Positions 1 through 10,925 of a stretch of DNA of 64,000 bases are shown in pieces. The notes beneath the pieces were generated by a model. It saw only the letters and a program-made list of their open reading frames with translations. It did not search any database and had not been told where the DNA came from. Where the stretch lies: the NCBI GenBank assembly GCA_037974965.1, contig JBBPFI010000016.1:682001-746000 (forward strand), given 5' to 3'. This DNA is from Dacryopinax spathularia (Eukaryota > Basidiomycota > Dacrymycetes > Dacrymycetales > Dacrymycetaceae). The translations under genes and the position numbers were made by a program. Numbering within the stretch: position 1 is the first letter of the stretch; each line of letters opens with the position of its first letter.

Positions 1-32
1 CACCTGAGGTCCGCCATAAGTAGCCCCCTGCC

Positions 33-242
33 ATGGTTGCCGCTTCGACCACACGAGCTGTTCCTGGCAGTCTCGGCTCCGGAGCAACCACAAGTCCTGC
101 ATCCCCTCCTCTTCCTCCAAGGTCTTCGGAGCAAACCGGATTAACTACCCAGCCCACGCCCCTCGGTCGCCCTACCAAAATTAACCTTCGCGTGGTCCTA
201 AGCAAAGGAGAGGAAAACTCCGACGCCTCAACCTCCGTGTGA
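33..242 (+). other. Short open frame next to the MITE, coding status unclear
   Basis: An ATG-started frame of 69 codons, rich in Ser, Thr and Pro, ends with TGA directly before the target duplication of the MITE. It could be the last exon of a gene that begins left of the window, or chance. No domain is recognisable. The upstream frame is closed by a stop at about 21-23, so a longer exon would need a splice acceptor I cannot identify. Confidence 0.15.
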
Positions 243-761
243 GAAACTTCAAGAGAAATTTGGTCGGATAGCACCGACAAACGCGGAAATTGGTGAGCTA
301 GCACTTACGGGTCCTAATTGGTGAAATGGCACTGTCCAGAGGCGTGTCGGACTATGATTGCTACTTATTACTTGAATTGTCTGCTAATAAAATACAACAC
401 GCAATCACTTAACAGAGCCATTAGCTCCTTTCCCAAGTCATGCACCCCCGCTTCCCCCTTCTTTTATTTAGCCATATTTTGCGATTTTCGTTGAAATTAG
501 GAATCAAAAAAAATCGAAAGGCAGATGATAAAGCTACCATTAAGTGATCTTTTTATTATTATTTTCCATTAGGTAGACTGCTACCCTCAAGTTGTGGGGG
601 CCATTATGCGGCTTAGCCTGGCACACTAACCAATTAAGAGTTATATTTCTTTAGGATGCGTCAGGACATAGTGCCAGTTCACCAATTTGGACCCCTAAGT
701 GCTAGCTCGCCAATTGCACGCGTTTGTCGGTGCTATCTGACCAAATTTCTCGAAACTTCAA
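243..761. mobile_element. MITE-like non-autonomous DNA transposon with 10-bp target duplication
   Basis: The element spans 253-751 (499 bp). Its ends are long inverted repeats, 253-337 and 664-751, both beginning GAGAAATTTGGTC inward and matching at most positions over about 85 bp. The direct repeat GAAACTTCAA lies immediately outside both ends, at 243-252 and 752-761, and reads as the target site duplication. The interior is AT-rich and has no open frame of note. A duplication of 9-11 bp with long inverted repeats is typical of Mutator-like elements; family assignment is inference because no transposase is present. The perfect target duplication and similar arms suggest a fairly recent insertion. 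Confidence 0.85.
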
Positions 762-1851
762 CGGTGTGCGTCATCGCTCCTTCACTCTAGTAGGACCCCG
801 GGCACCGGCTGGCAATAAATCTTTCCCGGAGCCGGGTGGGCTTTTGGCTCGATCCTTTGTAAGGCGATCAAGAGCGCTCAGCGGTCTTTACAACGTTCTA
901 CCGGCTGATATCATCGCTTTTGACATCCACGCTCGGTGGCTATAGGCTTTGGCTGCTACTGTGGATGACTGACAAGGCTGACTAACGAGAATGTAGTGCT
1001 CATCGATACCCGCTCTGACGAGCTAGACGTCTGATGTGCTCTGATTTGCCAGCACTGTGCATCTCGCCGGGCCGCCTTTCCTTGCAAAGAAACGCTTGCA
1101 TTAACCGAGGAATTGCTCGCTAAACGGAGCAATCAAGCTCTTCAGCCGAGCGCCGATGCGCATAGGTGCTCGGCAGCCAAAGCCAAACCCCGATTTTTCC
1201 CCAGTCCGAACTTAAATTAGCTCGGAGGAGCTATTCCTGGGGTCCCGCTTACTCCGGACTTGAAGTCATGATGCCCCGTCCTTCGCGAAGCTCGCTGTCC
1301 GCGCGTCTTTTCTCCTCTTTTCCTCCTTGTGCACACTGTGATCTCATCACTTCGCTGTGTGTTCCCCGTTCGAGAAGCTCCGGCCGCGCCCGGGGGCCCG
1401 TGGGCCAGCACGTCTCCATTTCATCGTATCCCCGCGCAGAGAGAAGAAGCGGCATACACTCCCCGCGTGCGTCACGGCACATCGCTCCTGCTGCTTCGTC
1501 CGCCCTCCCGGATCGTCTTCTCCTCACGGCCAACTGCCAAACGGGGTTATGTGCCCCGCCTTTCTGCTGGACAAACTGCCCGTTCTGAGGGGTTTGCCCC
1601 GAGAAGCACTGAACAACTAGGCACGAGCTGATCCAGGTTTCCCCGGAATGGGGGGAAGGCATGCGGACGATGAGATGAGCAAAAGGCACAGCCGACACGG
1701 CCGATATGTTCGTATTTAACCTCGACAAGCCTTGACGCAGGTGCCGGCGTGTCTTTCTCCTCCCCTCACGTCGTTCTCTTGCTTGCTGGCTACTCCCCCG
1801 CATCCCTGAGGAAGCCCGCTCGTCATCAACAAGACCGATAGCAAAAGCATC
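762..1851. other. Intergenic region upstream of the sugar transporter
   Basis: No convincing gene. Several overlapping frames on both strands are long because the DNA is GC-rich, but none shows a domain or plausible splice structure. It probably contains the transporter promoter and 5' leader. Pyrimidine-rich stretches run from about 1300 to 1350 and 1740 to 1800. Confidence 0.5.
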
Positions 1852-3789
1852 ATGGCAGGAGGAGCAGCAACAGGCGGCCATTCCCAGGCCGCGGCACGCC
1901 GTATGGCCCTCGCCGGCAAGGGCGGTTGGGCCGGCCTCGTCCACAACCGACGGGTGTTCGCCATCGCAGTATACGCTTCGCTCGGTGGTCTGCTATACGG
2001 TTCGTACCGCCTGTCTGTACTTGCTTAGTTTCGCGCGCTGACCGCCAACACGACAGGCTACAACCAGGGTGTCTTCTCCAGCGTGCTGACGTACGTCGCC
2101 CGTGGGGGCCCGCATCCCTAATCAGGGGAGGGTCCATGTTAAGGTGTGGAGGTGCTGATAGTTGAGGCAGAATGTACTCGTTCAAACAGCGGATGGCTTC
2201 TGCCGTCAACAACTCTGGCTTGAAAGGCTGGCTCGTGTCCATTCTTGAGCTTGGCGCCTGGTTCGGTGTGCTGAACACTGGTTATCGTGAGTACTGACGT
2301 ATTCCTCGCTGAAATAGCTTCGCTGACGACGATATCGCGTAGTTGCCGATCTTCTCTCCCGGAAATGGACCATCTTCTGCGCCGTTGTCGTCTTCTGCAT
2401 TGGCGTCATTGTCCAGACCTGCGCGTATCAGCCCTCCTCGATCTACGGCGGTCGGTTCATCACCGGTATGGGTGTCGGTGCCCTCTCGATGGCCGTCCCG
2501 CTGTACAACGCCGAGCTCGCTCCGCCCGAAGTACGCGGTTCGCTCGTCGCGCTCCAGCAACTCGCGATCACATTCGGTATCATGGTCTCCTTCTGGATCG
2601 ACTATGGCACGAACTACATCGGCGGCACCGATTCTACTCAGTCCGAGGCAGCATGGCGCTTGCCCCTGGCTCTGCAGCTCGTACCGGCACTCATCCTCGG
2701 AGCCGGCATCCTCTTCATGCCCTACTCCCCGCGTTGGCTTATCGGCAAGGGCCGGGACGACGAAGCTCTCCAGGTTCTCTCGCACATGCGCCGCCTGGCA
2801 CCGGACCATGAGCTCGTGCAGATCGAGTTCCTCGAAATTAGGGCACAAGTCATCTTTGAGCGCGAGGTCAGCGAGGAGATGTTCCCCATGTACCAGAGCG
2901 GTTCTTTCAAGGACGAGTTCATGCTTGGTGTTCGTGGCTATCTCAGCTTGCTGACTAACTGGAGTAAGCCAGCTTGTATTGCGCTTATCGCTCTGCTGCT
3001 GACCCGTACGCAGCCTTCCTGCGCCGCACCGCTGTTGGCTCGATTACGATGTTCTTCCAGCAATGGACCGGTGTGAACGCTATCCTGTACTACGCGCCTA
3101 CGATCTTCGGTTCCCTCGGCCTGACTGGCAACACCGTCGACCTGCTCGCAACAGGCGTGGTCGGCATCGTGATGTGGCTGGCCACGATTCCCGCCGTCAT
3201 CTGGGTCGACGACCTCGGACGCAAGCCCGTGCTGATCTCCGGCGCATTCCTGATGGCCGCCTGCCACATCATCGTCGCAATCCTCACTGCCAAGTTCCAG
3301 AGCGACTGGGCTGCGCACGCCGCTGCTGGCTGGGGTGCCTGCGCACTCGTCTGGGTGTTCGCCATCGGCTTCGGCTACTCCTGGGGTCCTTGCGCCTGGA
3401 TCATCGTCGCCGAGGTCTACCCTCTCTCCATCCGCGGCAAGGGCATGTCCATCGCGGCCTCCTCCAACTGGATGAACAACTTCATCGTTGGGCAGGTTAC
3501 ACCCACCATGATGGACAACATCACCTACGGCACATTCCTCATCTTCGGTATCCTCTCCCTCATGGGCGGGTTCTACATCTGGTTCTTCGTACCCGAGACA
3601 AAGGGCCTCACTCTTGAAGAAATCGACGAGGCCTTCGGGGACGACTCCGGTATCGCAGCCAAGGACATGGAGCGCCAAGCTGCAATCTCGAAGCGGATCG
3701 GGCTCGATGCGCTTCTTGAGGGTCGTACTAGCTCCGGCTCGCCGACGCACTTCGAGGACGAAAAGAAGCAGAACATCGAGCATGTTTGA
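1852..3789 (+). CDS. MFS sugar (monosaccharide) transporter
   Basis: Five exons, 1852-1999, 2057-2090, 2171-2286, 2343-2963 and 3014-3789, encode 564 residues. The sequence shows the sugar-porter signature set: a PLYNAELAPPEVRG loop after the first half of the helices, a YSPRWL variant of the usual PESPR motif, QQWTGVNAILYYAP in the second half, EVYPLSIRGKG, and PETKGLTLEEID near the C-terminus. In this family these belong to 12-helix plasma-membrane hexose permeases that move sugar by facilitated diffusion or proton symport. Length is normal. The start is chosen because it opens a short cytosolic N-terminus followed by the first helix with the LLYGYNQGVF segment, restored only by splicing the 57-bp first intron. 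The exact sugar cannot be read from sequence. Confidence 0.93.
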
Positions 3790-4134
3790 GCACGGATTTT
3801 GAGCAGAGACACGTGCGGACCACCCCGTCCACTCTATCATGATTACGTCTGTGAATGTACTGCTACAATGATTCATGAATTCTTATACTGTTTTTGGGTC
3901 ATGTCTTGTCCATTCACGTGAGGATCTCCTGTACCTGGTTGTCTGGCTGGCCAAATGGCAAGAGGTTTGCCCTTCAACCGTCATGTGCTCGGATTACTTT
4001 CAGTTTCACGTGTTCGAGACGGAAGCATTGGAATTCAGAAGAAGCCGACCCCCAACGGCTGCAGAGCGTCGTCTTTCCTCAGCCCGCTCTCCATCCTCGA
4101 ACGACAGCCTTTTACGCCGTGCTTACACGCAGTG

Positions 4135-5712
4135 ATGCCCACCTCACAAGCTTCCAACGATGTACTCAAACCTGGTCCAGCTCAGAAGGACGGCCGGAAA
4201 CTCGAGTTTGGCGACAGATGGAACGATGCAGCGCCTGAGGACGAGTTGCGTCTTATTCGCAAGATCGGCCAGACGAAGGAGGAACTGAAACGACGGGAAG
4301 TTGAGCTGTTCAACCTACGCGCTCGACGGGCTCCCGTCACGCGGTTGACAGACGATGTTCTGGCCTTGATTTTTGAATACTCAGCCGAAGTGATACGCCC
4401 CCCTGCATCAGCACTCCTCCAGATAGGATCCGACGGTGGGCACCAGTGGTGTGTCTTGAGGACGGTCCCTTTCCAAATGTTTTGCATGCAGGTCTGTCGT
4501 CGATGGAAGGCAGTGGCGCTAAGAACACCTTTGGTCTGGGCCAACTACGCTGTCGAAGATATTCGAGCCTTGGAATATGCGAAGTGTTTCACCTCCAAGC
4601 AGGGAGTCCCTTTTGGCCTGTCGTTGAGACCAACATGTTCGGACAGCCGTTCGATGGATTCCTTTCTGGCGCAAACGGCAACGTTCATCCAGGAAAGAGT
4701 GCACCATATCCTTCGCCTCGATTTGGAGATGTGTCCGCAAGCCGCTTCGACTCTTCTAGGCCTATTGAGGCCCGAGCTCCGATATCTGACAAAGATGTCG
4801 CTTGTAGTACACTACGGCACATGCTTCAATCCCGACCATGGGACTGTTGACTGGAAGAGCATCGAGTTACCGAGTATTCAAGGCCTTCGAGAACTTCACC
4901 TTAAAAACTATGGGCTTATCTTCGGTCTTCAATCTCAGCCCTCTTTCTCCATTCGTCGACTTTCGCTTACTTGCGTAGAGACACGGAGGCCAGGTGATCT
5001 CTTCGAAGTCGTACAATCCATGCCTTGTTTGGAGGAGCTCAACATCATATTGCCCCACTGTCCACAACCTTTCGGCTCTGTGACACCCCCCTCTAGTTGT
5101 CTACCATTGAAGAAGCTAAAAACTTTACAGCTTACGGGCCACACACCTCCTGGCTTCCTCCGAGCCTTACCAGTGTTAACCCTGGCGACGCTACAGGTGC
5201 TGACCTTGGAAGATGTCGAACCGACTGAAGATGCCGTGCAGCTTCTCGCGAAAATTCAAGGCGTAAAGCACTTGCGAATTGCCGGTTCCACACTCGTCCC
5301 CCGGCTCCTGGAGGCTCTCCAGCAAGCGGCCCTCACCGAAGCTCCCCTCCTCGAGGGCATTCAAGCAATTTCGGTATCCGCACCCGAGCTGGCAGACCTA
5401 GCACCTTTCGATAAGCTTATCAGACAAAACGTAGTATGGGGTCACATACTTCGGTTTTTGAAAGCACGCCGGGACTCTGGTTTTCCACTACTTCAACTCC
5501 AAGTCTATGGAGCTCCCAGGGACTGGGAGCGCCTGTTACCACTATTCAACAAGCTTGGCCTGGGCCATGCCGACTTCTACAAGGGAGGTGCGGTGTGGGA
5601 GTACAACGCTTTTCACGACAGTGGTGAGCACACTGTAGTACTTGGCGTGAAGCACCTTCTGACTGGTGACAGATTGATCCGAAAGTCTAGCGGAGCGGTA
5701 GGAGAGGTCTGA
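4135..5712 (+). CDS. F-box domain protein with LRR-like C-terminal region
   Basis: Intronless, 525 residues from the ATG at 4135; the same frame is open to an upstream ATG at 3955, but the added 60 residues look like leader. A short N-terminal region with an EFGDRW segment and a heptad-like helix (residues about 35-65) precedes the F-box core TRLTDDVLALIFEYS (about residue 68), followed by QVCRRWKAVALRTPLVW, the usual second half. The rest is leucine-rich with LRR-like spacing (FEVVQSMPCLEELNI, LQVLTLEDV). F-box proteins of this kind recruit substrates to SCF (Skp1-Cullin1) ubiquitin ligases. The substrate is unknown. It resembles the group at 35992, 40363 and 44640, but without their intron. 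Confidence 0.85.
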   Translation: MPTSQASNDVLKPGPAQKDGRKLEFGDRWNDAAPEDELRLIRKIGQTKEELKRREVELFNLRARRAPVTRLTDDVLALIFEYSAEVIRPPASALLQIGSDGGHQWCVLRTVPFQMFCMQVCRRWKAVALRTPLVWANYAVEDIRALEYAKCFTSKQGVPFGLSLRPTCSDSRSMDSFLAQTATFIQERVHHILRLDLEMCPQAASTLLGLLRPELRYLTKMSLVVHYGTCFNPDHGTVDWKSIELPSIQGLRELHLKNYGLIFGLQSQPSFSIRRLSLTCVETRRPGDLFEVVQSMPCLEELNIILPHCPQPFGSVTPPSSCLPLKKLKTLQLTGHTPPGFLRALPVLTLATLQVLTLEDVEPTEDAVQLLAKIQGVKHLRIAGSTLVPRLLEALQQAALTEAPLLEGIQAISVSAPELADLAPFDKLIRQNVVWGHILRFLKARRDSGFPLLQLQVYGAPRDWERLLPLFNKLGLGHADFYKGGAVWEYNAFHDSGEHTVVLGVKHLLTGDRLIRKSSGAVGEV

Positions 5713-6085
5713 AGAGGCCGGGACCGGCTCTATGGCGGGGAAATACTTGTAAAGTGTCACTTGTGTTGTTATTCATAGCTATGCCCGCGAGCTGCACACA
5801 ATGTCTCTTTCCGAGACATACCTTGGCGAGACATTCAAAGTGTCTCGAGCATCCCGGTTAGTTGACCTTCCTCTCCCGCGACCCACAATGCGCACTCCGT
5901 GTGCATCGATCATGTCTCGGTTCTCTTCCTGCCTTTCACACTCCCGACATGCTCGTACGTTCCCAATTCTTGTATGCGCATACATCGTTTTTCTCCCACC
6001 CACTCGCTCCATCCACGGCTGAATGCGGATATTGGACACTCAACGAGACGGTCTCGCAAGCTCGACCATCATCCATGCTGCTGCC

Positions 6086-6092
6086 TATAAGA
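6086..6092 (+). promoter_or_regulatory. TATA-like element of the small membrane-protein gene at 6180
   Basis: The sequence TATAAGA lies about 90 bp upstream of the ATG, followed by a pyrimidine-rich and then A/C-rich leader without upstream ATG in the last 40 bp. Spacing fits a fungal core promoter. There is no direct evidence of transcription start. Confidence 0.35.
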
Positions 6093-6179
6093 GTCCTACT
6101 GTGATTCTCTATGCTCTATCTAGTCGATATAGCTCTGTACGCTCGCCATAACCCCAGCCCAACTCTTGAACAACCCAAC

Positions 6180-6667
6180 ATGAGCGACATCAATGCCGTC
6201 CATTCGCCAACAGAAACATACACGAACGTGCCACTTATTATAGGTATGTGCCTCCCCTCCACAGGCCTCCCAGCTGGAGTCTAATATGCCGCGCAGTGGT
6301 CGTGATCGCCATCATTTTCCTCACTCTCGCTACCCTCGTCCTCTACTCCTTCTGTTGCACCTGTCGACGGGAGCGCAAGACAGGATCCAACTCCTCCTCA
6401 TCGGGTCTCGAAGCGGGTACGGACAAGCGCACTGCGGATCGGACGACGACACAGCTGCCACCGACATACAGCAGTGCGAACCTGTCCCCGCTTCCACCGT
6501 CATACCATCCGACTTCGCCGACGATCGTGCAGTTGAATGCAGAGCTTGAGCAGGAAGGAAGAGACAGGAGGGCGCCGAGTACGACCGCGGCGGCGGAGAG
6601 CGCGAATGAGGATACGCCTCCGTTCATCCGTAGGAGATCTGACCCGCCTGCCTACCAAGGTGAATAA
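6180..6667 (+). CDS. Small single-pass membrane protein with PY motifs (family member 1)
   Basis: Two exons, 6180-6243 and 6297-6667, encode 144 residues. The 21-residue N-terminus is polar (about the first 16) with a short apolar end; a phase-1 intron lies just before one hydrophobic helix (VVIAIIFLTLATLVLYSFCC), then a basic stop-transfer CRRERK. The tail carries PPTY, PPSY and, two residues from the end, PPAY. PPxY and LPxY are ligands of WW domains in Nedd4/Rsp5 ubiquitin ligases; yeast membrane adaptors such as Bsd2, Tre1, Ear1 and Ssh4 use them. The basic cytosolic flank predicts the tail faces the cytosol. No signal peptide is seen. Closest relative in the window is 20647-21295. An adaptor role is inference; a structural or secretory role is not excluded. 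Confidence 0.75.
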
Positions 6668-6784
6668 GTAGAGTAGAGTGGAGTTGAAGTGAATTAGAAT
6701 AGTATCTCAGGCTGAGGACCCAACCGCGCGTGAGAAGGTCCGGGCTCGCTTTGCACCAGCTGGCAGTTAAGGAATCGGCCCACG

Positions 6785-7165
6785 TTGTCATCGATGAAAG
6801 CCGTCATGAGAGCACCCGCCGAGTTTTCGCTGCCAGCTGGCCAGGAACGCTCCGCTCAGTGCGGGGTCGGATCACGAACCGCCGCATCGGGCCGAACGAA
6901 TAGACTTGTTCGCGCCGCGCTGACACCTCACCGGCCTTCCGTTCCCGGTGTCGTCTTTCCCTCTTCCGGTCATGACGCACCGCAAGCGATTGGTCGACGA
7001 CCAGCCAGCTCACGGGCGCCTATGAACGCATGAGTGATGTGCTGGCTCGTGCCGCCGGGATGGGCGCTCGGGTCTGACAGGGAAGCCAGCGGAGAGTGAA
7101 CAAGCATTTTTAGGCTTGGGTTTGATGGGATGAGTTGTTCACGTGGCCGAGCGATGAGCGGGTGC
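6785..7165. repeat. Inverted duplicate segment, copy 1
   Basis: This stretch, just downstream of the membrane-protein gene at 6180, matches 20145-20522 read on the other strand over its whole length, by eye at roughly 80 percent identity with small indels. Shared blocks include ACACCGGGAACGGAAGGCCG and GTTCACTCTCCGCTGGCTTC (as read on the minus strand here). Both copies follow the 3' end of a related membrane-protein gene. No frame is clearly preserved between copies. It may be duplicated flank, a dispersed repeat or a non-coding RNA. Confidence 0.7.
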
Positions 7166-7956
7166 CTGCCAGCAGACTGCACATGCAACGTGCAGGGGCG
7201 AGACTGGACAGCCTGATGTACTACGCCCAGCCGAATGTGCGTTCAACGCCAAGCAAAGCTTGCGCCGTTGACCGTTGCCTTCGTACTGTGCTGTTCGCCC
7301 GCCAGTGGGCAATAGGTCGTCCCTCAAGATCATCGATCCCGAAATTGGTTACAGCGAATATGCTCGTCATACAGACACTCGAATCGACAGCGGCTGGCGT
7401 TCGACGTACGAGATCGAGTCCATATGAGGCAGAGGACTGCTGGCTCTCGCCAATTAGCAGGGGCCGACGGCTCGCAGATGGCAGTAAATTGAAGCAGTGA
7501 GTGTAGAGCAAACCATCCGAGTAACCTCAGATTGATCGCTTTTTTGCTGCTTGCTGTAGCCCTACCATCATGGCTAGTGCGATGGTTGCCCCTAGAGATC
7601 GAGGAGTTGCAAGCCGTGCGGTGGCTTTAGTTGCGTGCGACCATCGACAGGATCGCGACATTCGGGGATGATCGGCATTCCCCGCATTACGTACTGCTCG
7701 GTCTGTCGAAGGGACCCTGGACCAACCAAATTATTATTGCCCAGACCACCACCTTGTTTCTCACTCATCATCCTCTTTTCCCCCTCGTTCTTTTCATCTA
7801 CTAGGGCCGTCGAGGGAGGAGAGAAGAGGGCTGGCGAAGAATTTCGAACTTGAGGGGGAGACAGTAACCACTCGTTTGCAAGTGCACCCCTGGTCAGACA
7901 TATACAGTAGAAGCGCATCCAGCCATCTACCCACATTCCAACACTGGACGGCTACT

Positions 7957-9406
7957 ATGGCTCCAACAGCGGAGCTCATCTTCCATGGTACAGGCACATC
8001 CTCTTGCCTACCGAACATCTCCTGCATAGTCGCCCCACCAGACGTACCGCGATGCGAGACCTGCTGGCTCGGCGCAGACGCGTCCCGCGGCCCTGAAGTC
8101 GGGTTGACTCGAGAGGAAGCCTACAGGAACCGGAAGAGGAACACAGGAGCCATATACCGGTTCACGGAGGAGGGGAGGGAGGACAGTACGGTCATTGTTA
8201 TAGATGCTGGGAAGAGTTTCGTGCAAGCGGCTATAGAATGGTGCGCATATATGCACCTACCACTGCCTCTCCCCTCAGTTCAACTGATGTCGCTGAAGGT
8301 TCCCAAAATACGGCTTGCGGCGGATAGACGGGTTATTGTTGACGCATGCACATGCAGATGGTGAGACTTCCTGGGTCGGTAGCGGTCCCATTGACCTGAC
8401 CTAAGCTTGCTAGCTATGAACGGTTTGGATGACCTGCGCTGCTGGACCCTGCGAGGCGCTATACAAGAGCATATCGATATCTACCTTACGCAGCGAACGT
8501 TCGATGAGGTCCGTCGGACCTTCCCGTACCTCGTGGATAAGGGGATGGCGACTGGAGGTGGGGATGTGCCGGACTTCTTATGGCATATCATCAGCGAGTT
8601 CGAGGAGTTGGAGATTAAGGGGGTCAAGGTCGTACCATTGCTCCGTGCGTGCTTTCTATGGGGCTATTGCACCTCCTGACCAGAATATAGTGCACCATGG
8701 TCGATACTTCGAGCCAAAATCGAACAGTTTCTTCGCCACACCTGTACCTACCAGGCCAGAAACGCCCAACCTTCCAACAGCTCCCAACTCCGGCGCGGGT
8801 ACGCCATCCTCGCAGCGCGTAAACGGCTCCCTCAGCTTCCCTATCCCGAACGGGGATCTGAAGGCGCACTTCGCCAAGCCAACTGCAACCTCCGTGCCGT
8901 ATCCTAGTCTTGGCTTCCACCTGCCTGGCGTCTTGTGGTTTTCCGACGTGAGCGAGATACCCCATGAAACCTTGGACTACTTGTCCCGACTTCCCTCCTC
9001 GGAGAAACCGCCAGTGCTGGTCATCGACTGCCTGCGACCGAAACCGCATATGTCGCACTTCGGGTTCACTCAGTCTATCCAAGCGACACGCCAACTCGGG
9101 ATTACACGAAGCTACATCATTGGGATGACCTGCGGCGGAAGCGAGTATATCACCCAACGTGGCTGGGAGCAGCTATGCAAAGCCGTCACCGAGGGCCGGA
9201 CGAGTCTGAACAAGGAGGAGTGGAAAGGCTCTGAGGGCGAGAGGCAGAGGTGTGAGGAGACGCTCAAGGCGGCGGTTGAGGCTATTCCGGGGTATGATGC
9301 TGGTCAGTGGGTCAGGCCGAGCTTTGACGGGATGAGGATTGTTGTCAACGGCGATGCTGTGAGTGATGGCGTCTACGATGAGGATGGCACTGTGCAGCGG
9401 ACGTGA
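7957..9406 (+). CDS. Metallo-beta-lactamase fold hydrolase (PhnP-like)
   Basis: Four exons, 7957-8240, 8299-8360, 8414-8644 and 8691-9406, encode 430 residues. The start gives MAPTAELIFHGTGTSSCLPN, the usual first strand of this family. The metal-binding signature LTHAHADAMNGLDDLR is assembled across the second intron, and HHGRYF and FSDVSEIP follow in the expected order. Known relatives, including the S. pombe SPCC777.06c type and bacterial PhnP, are cyclic phosphodiesterase-like hydrolases binding two metal ions; substrate here is unknown. A low-complexity Pro/Thr/Asn insert of about 50 residues follows HHGRYF. Near the C-terminus the usual histidine-containing segment reads IIGMTCGGSEYIT, with no histidine, so metal coordination may be altered. 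Cytosolic, as no targeting signal is seen. Confidence 0.85.
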
Positions 9407-10925
9407 TACGTCGTACTCTGTTCGATTTCAAGGGGTTCCCAATACGCAAGGACAAGAATCGCATCTCAAACGTATACAGGAAGTAGATGTAGTGTAAGTC
9501 ACCAGACACTAATGCACCAAGATTTTCGTCGCTCAGAGTTGTATAGTGATGGTGGTGAGGGTGGTCATTCTCGGTGTTACTGTCATAACTTCGGTGGACA
9601 AGCTTTCTTCGGTGGACAGTGCTTGCCTCCTCTATCAGCCCCTCATGGGGTAGACAATATCAAATTGCATTCGAAGCCTTTCGGTACCTACGATCTCAAG
9701 AGTGTGTCGCACCAGTCCGCGGCTTGCAATTTTGCTCGAGCATGAATGATGAGAATGATACCGGTTTTGAGCAGCTCTGACCCTCATTCTGATCCCAACC
9801 AGTGGTATCACGCTTGGAGAAACGATTTTACGACTTTCTCGGTGGTCTTCTTGGTGTTTCTAAGTCACTTCACGTGCTTGGAGAGGATACTGCTTTGGAG
9901 AACGGATATTGACCGGTAAAGCCTGCTGCGCTCTTACCTCTGGAATTGAGGGTAATCATGGAGGATACGATCATGGCAACGCCTGTTCGTTGTGATCGGA
10001 GGGCTGCGCAGACCGGTTGGCGTAAATATGCCATGATGAGGTACTTAGACCAGCCGGAGATAGAGCAAAGGCTCCGGATGGGTGGATGTCATGCACAGGT
10101 GCGGAGTTGCTGCTATTGATCCGAGGAGGTCTTCTGCCGTGCGATGAGGGCAACTCCAAACCTCAGCCGGAGCAGCGTCAGACGAAAGCAGCAGAGATCT
10201 CTCGCATTTCTCCGCTAGGCAGGAAAGCGGTGTACAAGCCCGGCAGACATCCTTATCGGAATCCTCCGAAAAGCGGCCTTCGACCAGTCACTGACCTAAT
10301 CGGTGTTGCTAGCCCGAGCTACCCGGCGATCCTCGGGGTCGGCGGTAGGAAACCCACGACATTGAGTGGACAGACGAGCAGTTGACAACCCAGAAGAAAC
10401 GCCATTATGAGGGATAGAAAGTCATACTATTTCGAATAGAATGTCTAGGATCGGCAGATATTAGATGATTAGACTAGATCCACAGGAAATACTCCGATGT
10501 CGTACATGACCGTGAGGGAGAAAGCGGTGGTGGGCTGACAGAACGAGGGAAGTTCGACGCGTCTTGCCAAAAGCTGCATAGTGCTTGACCCTTTTGAGCC
10601 TCGACGACCATTGTTCCCCAAATGTATCGCTTGCGCGGTAGCCTCGGTCGAATAACGATGAAAGCGTCAAAGCTTTTCGACTCTTCGACTGCAGCTGAAA
10701 GATACTGAGAGCTGAAGAACCAAACATCCAGAAGTGGACTCAAGAACGTTTATCCTTCCGGACCCTAAGCCGACGTCGAACCACACATGACCCAATACCG
10801 AGCGAACGCCTCTGACAACTCGTTTCAGACGGCAGGATGAACGTTAAGAACAGCATCAAGGTTGTCGAGAACGACCATATTCACTGCGGCTTCTTATCCA
10901 AAGGTCCATCCTTACAAGTCGAACG
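9407..10925. other. Intergenic region
   Basis: No gene is supported. Short frames on both strands (for example around 10086-10385 plus and 10461-10743 minus) have no domain, no consistent splice sites and no low-complexity bias that would argue for coding. It separates two convergent-in-orientation plus-strand genes and should hold the promoter of the dehydrogenase. Confidence 0.5.

Noticed and set aside
1249-1944. 231-codon minus-strand frame upstream of the sugar transporter
   Set aside because: It overlaps the first exon of the transporter on the other strand and has no domain; a GC-driven shadow frame.
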